From Halobellus sp. Atlit-31R (GTDB lineage Archaea > Halobacteriota > Halobacteria > Halobacteriales > Haloferacaceae), in assembly GCA_003665935.1 (NCBI GenBank), contig QPLR01000004.1, positions 310,001-374,000 on the forward strand: a DNA stretch of 64,000 bases, given 5' to 3'. The notes beneath the pieces were generated by a model. It saw only the letters and a list, made by a program, of their open reading frames with translations. It made no database searches and was not told the DNA's origin. This document shows, piece after piece, positions 60,310-64,000 of the stretch (the first letter of the stretch is position 1; each line of letters starts with the position of its first letter). Both the position numbers and the translations under genes were made by a program.

Positions 60310-61670
60310 CCGCCTCCGCCTCCGGGCACGACGATCAGGTCGAGCGGCGGATCCGGGAGTGGGCGGCGGCCCACCGCGAGGAGATCGCCGCCCACCTCCG
60401 GGAGCTCGTCGAGATCGAGACGCCCAGTGACGCCCCCGAGACGTTCGACGCGTTCTTCGAGCGTCTGGCCGCAGATCTCCGCGACGTCGGACTGGAGACC
60501 GACCGCGTCGCGGGCGAGACGACCGGCGGGCGGCTGGAGGCGTGGTCCCCCAGCGACGGAGACGGCGGGGACGAGGAGATCCAGTTCGTGCTCGGGCACG
60601 CCGACACGGTCTGGCCGCTCGGGACGGTCGCCGACGATCCGCCGGAACTGCGCGACGACGTCATCGAAGGCCCCGGCACGCTGGACATGAAGGGCGGGCT
60701 GACGCAGCTGGTGTTCGCGCTGCGCGCGCTCGAGGAGTTCGGGGTGGACCCCGCGTTACCGGTGCACGTGCTCGTCTCCAGCGACGAGGAGATCGGCAGC
60801 CCAGAGTCGAAGCCGCGGATCCGCGAGCTGGCCGCGCGGGCCAATCGGGTGTTCGTCCTCGAACCCGCGAGTGGCCCCGAGGGCAAGATCAAGATCGCGC
60901 GGAAGGCAGTCGGCCGCTTTACCGTCAGGATCGAGGGGAAGGCGGCCCACGCCGGGATCGAACCGGAGGCGGGCGCGAGCGCCACGGAGGAGCTCGGCAG
61001 CGTCATCCAGCAGCTCCACCGCCTCACCGACGTCGACGCGGGCGTGACCGTAAACGTGGGCCAGGTGGAAGCCGGGCTCCGGCCGAACGTGGTCGCGCCG
61101 GGCGCGAAAGCCGAGGTCGACGTGCGCGCCCCGACCGACGAGGCCGCGACAGCCGTCGAATCGAAGATCCGCTCGCTGGAGGCGTCGACGCCCGGTACGT
61201 CGCTCACGATCGAGGGCGGGTTCGGCCGGCCGCCGATGGAGCAGACCCCCGGCAACCGACTGCTCTGGGAGCGCGTCCAGCGGACCGGCCGTCGGCTCGG
61301 CTTCGAGTTGGAGGGGACGCGCTCGGGCGGAGCCAGCGACGGCAACGACGCGAGCCAGCACGCCCCCACGATCGACGGGTTCGGTGCCGTCGGCGACGGC
61401 GCACACCAGTCCTTCGAGTACGTCGATCTCGACGCGCTCGCCGACCGCGTCGCGCTCCTGACGGGCTGTCTGCTCGACGAGCCGCTGCCGGAGGATCCCG
61501 AGGAGCGACTGAGCGGCGGGACGGCTGGCGACGAGACGATCGGCGACGGAGCGACCGACGACGGGGCGACCGACGACGGGACGACCGACGACGGGGAGAC
61601 TGACGACGGGGCGACCGACGACGAGACGATCGACGACAGGACGGCCGAGAACGGAGGCACGGGACGATGA
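60306..61670 (+). CDS. M20 carboxypeptidase-like amidohydrolase (CPG2/ArgE type)
   Basis: 454 residues. Metal ligands: FVLGHADTVWPLG (His and Asp), GPGTLDMKGGLTQL, the Glu pair SSDEEIGSPES, and in the C-terminal part GFGAVGDGAHQSFEYVDL. A dimerisation domain sits between. The order is that of CPG2 (glutamate carboxypeptidase) and ArgE-type enzymes, which cleave N-acyl or peptide bonds next to glutamate or ornithine. The last 45 residues are an Asp/Thr/Gly-rich tail of TDDG[AT] pentapeptides, listed as a repeat. Its neighbour DUF1611 (DgcN-type) overlaps by four bases and suggests an N-acyl-glutamate substrate. Confidence 0.93.
   Translation: MTASASGHDDQVERRIREWAAAHREEIAAHLRELVEIETPSDAPETFDAFFERLAADLRDVGLETDRVAGETTGGRLEAWSPSDGDGGDEEIQFVLGHADTVWPLGTVADDPPELRDDVIEGPGTLDMKGGLTQLVFALRALEEFGVDPALPVHVLVSSDEEIGSPESKPRIRELAARANRVFVLEPASGPEGKIKIARKAVGRFTVRIEGKAAHAGIEPEAGASATEELGSVIQQLHRLTDVDAGVTVNVGQVEAGLRPNVVAPGAKAEVDVRAPTDEAATAVESKIRSLEASTPGTSLTIEGGFGRPPMEQTPGNRLLWERVQRTGRRLGFELEGTRSGGASDGNDASQHAPTIDGFGAVGDGAHQSFEYVDLDALADRVALLTGCLLDEPLPEDPEERLSGGTAGDETIGDGATDDGATDDGTTDDGETDDGATDDETIDDRTAENGGTGR
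61540..61645 (+). repeat. 15-bp coding repeat in the M20 tail
   Basis: The tail encodes runs of TDDGA, TDDGT, TDDGE and TDDGA, with related DDETI and DDRTA units. The 15-base periodicity in DNA matches the five-residue units. An acidic extension outside the enzyme core. Confidence 0.75.
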
Positions 61671-62674
61671 ACGCGGACGTCCACGCGTCGGTGACGCGGA
61701 TCGCGGACCTGGAGGCCCGCGAGTACGACGTCGAAGCGCGGCCGCAGTCGGCGTGGGCGGACGGCGACTACGTGTTCGCGCGGGTGACTGAGCGTCCCGC
61801 GCCCGACGCGCGGCTCGAAAACCCCCAGGGGCGCCGCGTCGAACTGATGGAGGGCGAGACGATCGTCGGCGCGCTCGGGACGCGTCGCGCGACCCGCGGG
61901 TTCGTCGGCGGCTGGCGCGACGTCGGCGACGACGGGCGGATGCACGTCCTGACCGGCGGCGGCGTGCTCGGCCGCACCACGTCGGAGTCGGCGTACGCCC
62001 CGACGCCGATCGAGGTCGAGTACGAGGGCCACGTCGTCGTCGACGACGCGGTCGCGCGGATGGGGGAGTACGGCATCGACGCGCCGGAGACGCCCCTGGA
62101 GACGCCGGTCGTGCTCGTGTTCGGAACGAGTATGTCGGCGGGCAAGACGCTCAGCGCCCGCGTGATCATCCGCGTGCTCATAGAGCAGGGCTATCAGGTG
62201 GCCGGCTGCAAACTGACCGGGGCAGGCACCTACAGCGACGCGCTCTCGATGAGCGTCGCGGGCGCGGAGTGGGTCTACGACTTCGTCGACGCCGGACTCC
62301 CGACGACCGTCGTCCCCGAGGAGCGTTTCCGGGAGTCGGTCGGCTCCCTGCTCGGTCGGATTCAGGAACACGAGGCCGACGTGATCGTCGCGGAGGTGGG
62401 CGCGAGCCCGCTGGAACCGTACAACGGCGCGGCGGCGGTCGAGTTGCTCGGCGACCAGGTCGCGTTCACGCTGCTGTGTGCGTCCGATCCGTACGCCGTC
62501 GTCGGGATCGAGGACGCGTTCGGCCACTCGCCGGACCTCGTCGCCGGCATCGCGACGAACACGACCGCGGGCGTCGATCTGGTCGAGCGACTGACGGACT
62601 GCTCGGCGCTGAATCTCCAGAAGGAGGCCGCCAAAGGACCGCTGGCGGAGTTGCTCGCCGACGCGTTGCCCTGA
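61667..62674 (+). CDS. DUF1611 P-loop protein (DgcN-type, D-glutamate N-acetyltransferase family)
   Basis: 335 residues with a variable N-terminal domain (about 1-145) and a P-loop domain: Walker-A-like FGTSMSAGKTLSA, then GYQVAGCKLTGAGTYSDA, and IVAEVGASPLEPYNGAAAVEL. This is the DUF1611 family, members of which (DgcN) have been shown to N-acetylate D-glutamate in marine bacteria, with an epimerase (DgcA) converting it to the L form. No DgcA is visible here; the enolase-superfamily gene at 44263 reads as galactonate dehydratase. Paired with the M20 enzyme, which could remove the acyl group afterwards. Confidence 0.9.
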   Translation: MNADVHASVTRIADLEAREYDVEARPQSAWADGDYVFARVTERPAPDARLENPQGRRVELMEGETIVGALGTRRATRGFVGGWRDVGDDGRMHVLTGGGVLGRTTSESAYAPTPIEVEYEGHVVVDDAVARMGEYGIDAPETPLETPVVLVFGTSMSAGKTLSARVIIRVLIEQGYQVAGCKLTGAGTYSDALSMSVAGAEWVYDFVDAGLPTTVVPEERFRESVGSLLGRIQEHEADVIVAEVGASPLEPYNGAAAVELLGDQVAFTLLCASDPYAVVGIEDAFGHSPDLVAGIATNTTAGVDLVERLTDCSALNLQKEAAKGPLAELLADALP

Positions 62675-62797
62675 ACCAGCCGCCGGCGGAGTGCTGTAAA
62701 GGGTGGCGACGTCGAGGGGCGGACCCTCCGAGAGACCGCAGAACCCGCGCGCTCGTCGGACGAAAGGCCAAAACCCCCGGTCGACAATTCGAAGGGT

Positions 62798-63169
62798 ATG
62801 GCATCTGCACAAACCCTTGTCAGTGACGTGATGTCGGCCCCGATCGAGACGATCAGCCCGGACGCGACGCTGGTCGAGGCCGCGAAGGCGATGCGCGAGA
62901 AGGACATCAACGCGCTACTGGTCCCGACGACCGAGGTCGCGATCGTCACCAGCACGGACGTCCTCGATGCGATCGCAACCGGTCAGGACCCCGAGGAGAC
63001 GCCGGTGAACGCGGTGATGACCGAATCCGTGGAGACAGTACCGCCGGAGCTCAGACTGACGGAGGCGGCCGCGATGATGGAGACGTTCGGCATCAGTCAC
63101 CTGCCGGTCGTCGACGACGACCCCGTCGGGATGGTCTCCTCGACGGACATCACCGCACAGCTCTCGTGA
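62798..63169 (+). CDS. Two-CBS-domain protein
   Basis: 123 residues made of two CBS motifs: LVSDVMSAPIETISPDATLVE with AAKAMREKDINALLV, and AVMTESVETVPPELRLTEAA with FGISHLPVVDDDPVGMVSS. No other domain is present. Such pairs bind AMP, ATP or SAM and are often part of a larger complex. Single gene between the DUF1611 and YqeC-like genes, without clear operon link (124-base gap before it and 58 after). Confidence 0.94.
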   Translation: MASAQTLVSDVMSAPIETISPDATLVEAAKAMREKDINALLVPTTEVAIVTSTDVLDAIATGQDPEETPVNAVMTESVETVPPELRLTEAAAMMETFGISHLPVVDDDPVGMVSSTDITAQLS

Positions 63170-63227
63170 ATCGCTTCGGCCACCTGTAGAGCGCACGATT
63201 GAACATCCCACGTCGAGAGAGTCCGGT

Positions 63228-63962
63228 ATGGACATCGTCGAGGCACTCGACGCGGCGAACGGGACGACCTGCGTCGTCGGCGCGGGCGGGAAGAAGACCA
63301 CGATGCGAACGCTCGCGGAGCGACTGGACCGCTCGATCGTCACCGCGACCGTTCGGATCCCGATCTTCGACGAGTGGGTCGACCGCGTCGCAGTCACCGA
63401 AGCGCCGGTCGAAGCCGTCCGCGAACAGATCGAGCGCGCGGAAGGCAAGTGGTCGCTCGGAGTCGTACCCGAACGGGAACGCGAGGACCGCTACTACGGC
63501 TACGATCCGGAGGTCGTCGATCGGCTTCGGCAACTGGAGCTCCCGGTGCTCGTCAAAGCCGACGGGGCGCGGATGCGGAAGTTCAAAGCGCCCGACGAGC
63601 ACGAGCCGCGGCTGCCGAGAACAGCGGACACGGTGGTGTCGGTCGCGAGCGCCCACGTCGTCGGCGAGCCGCTCACCGAGGAGATCGTCCACCGCGTCGA
63701 CGAGGTGGCCAGGCTGACTGGCCTAGAGCCGGGCGAGGAGATCAGCGCGGCGGACGTCGCGACGGTGCTGGCGAGCGAGGAGGGCGGCCGGAAGGGCGTG
63801 CCGGGGGATGCGACGGCCATCCCGTTGATAAATATGGTCGACGACGACGAACTCGAAGCGGCAGCCCGCGAGATCGCCGCGGAGATTCACGAGCGGATCG
63901 ACGTGCCGCGCGTCGTCCTCGCGGAGATGCGGGCGGACGATCCCGTCGTCGACGTCGTCTGA
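63228..63962 (+). CDS. yqeC: YqeC-like protein (selenium-dependent hydroxylase accessory family)
   Basis: 244 residues starting with a P-loop-like TTCVVGAGGKKTTMRTLAE, followed by TATVRIPIFDEWVDRV. LPVLVKADGARMRKFKAPDEHEP and GEPLTEEIVHRVDEVARLTG are in the centre, and the C-terminus is variable. YqeC family proteins accompany molybdenum hydroxylases (xanthine dehydrogenase-like) and their XdhC/MocA cofactors. The family name refers to selenium, but no SelD or selenocysteine gene is in this window. The next genes are beyond it. Confidence 0.82.
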   Translation: MDIVEALDAANGTTCVVGAGGKKTTMRTLAERLDRSIVTATVRIPIFDEWVDRVAVTEAPVEAVREQIERAEGKWSLGVVPEREREDRYYGYDPEVVDRLRQLELPVLVKADGARMRKFKAPDEHEPRLPRTADTVVSVASAHVVGEPLTEEIVHRVDEVARLTGLEPGEEISAADVATVLASEEGGRKGVPGDATAIPLINMVDDDELEAAAREIAAEIHERIDVPRVVLAEMRADDPVVDVV

Positions 63963-64000
63963 GACGGGCCGAGGACGCGCCGGTGAGCCGCGGGCGGGCC

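Overview
This window is chromosomal or megaplasmid DNA from a haloarchaeon (class Halobacteria). The evidence is the GC-rich sequence, acidic proteins, twin-arginine lipoprotein signals, and many short leaderless promoters with a TATA-like box about 27 bases before the start codon. It also carries families typical of haloarchaea: DUF5789, DUF7344, DUF7563, HalOD1, a BgaH-type beta-galactosidase and a BGTF-like surface protein. No tRNA, rRNA, CRISPR array, intact insertion sequence or prophage was seen. About 61 protein genes are supported.

Layout. 1-8.3 kb: surface polysaccharide or glycan genes (acyltransferase, nucleotide-sugar dehydrogenase, polysaccharide deacetylase, FemAB/GNAT-like transferase, glycosyltransferase, epimerase, DegT-like aminotransferase, ParB-like protein). 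8.3-13.3 kb: a regulator, glmS, two small regulatory-type proteins and an AT-rich gene-poor stretch. 13.3-22.3 kb: an IclR regulator, an N-carbamoyl amino-acid hydrolase, a dipeptide-type ABC importer with fused ATPases, and a DUF1028 protein, probably for peptide or amide uptake and use. 22.6-26.2 kb: a sodium/calcium exchanger and an alcohol dehydrogenase / PTPS-like / methyltransferase operon. 26.5-39.0 kb: a metal and copper-enzyme assembly region (SafE, SCO, NosY, NosF, NosD, NosL, a zinc-type P1B ATPase, then CcdA, TlpA and a second SCO).

39.1-51.7 kb: a galactoside utilisation locus. One eight-gene operon encodes a sugar ABC importer, galactonate dehydratase, an SDR dehydrogenase, alpha-galactosidase and beta-galactosidase. 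It is followed by a divergent IclR regulator and a KDPG/KDPGal aldolase. Together these cover import, hydrolysis and much of a De Ley-Doudoroff route; the 2-keto-3-deoxygalactonate kinase is not in the window. 51.8-58.2 kb: an MFS exporter, a membrane-linked regulator, a subtilase, a surface protein, a TMEM165-like transporter and a DUF1684 protein. 58.2-64 kb: a decayed small membrane-protein gene, serine O-acetyltransferase, flavin reductase, an M20 carboxypeptidase-like enzyme overlapping a DUF1611 (DgcN-type) gene, a CBS protein and a YqeC-like protein.

A recurring oddity is minisatellite DNA: 5-bp, 14-bp, 32-bp and 36-bp tandem repeats between genes, and in-frame repeats at the tail of NosD, the tail of the M20 enzyme and in the subtilase linker. 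All functions are read from sequence motifs and gene context; no database search was run.
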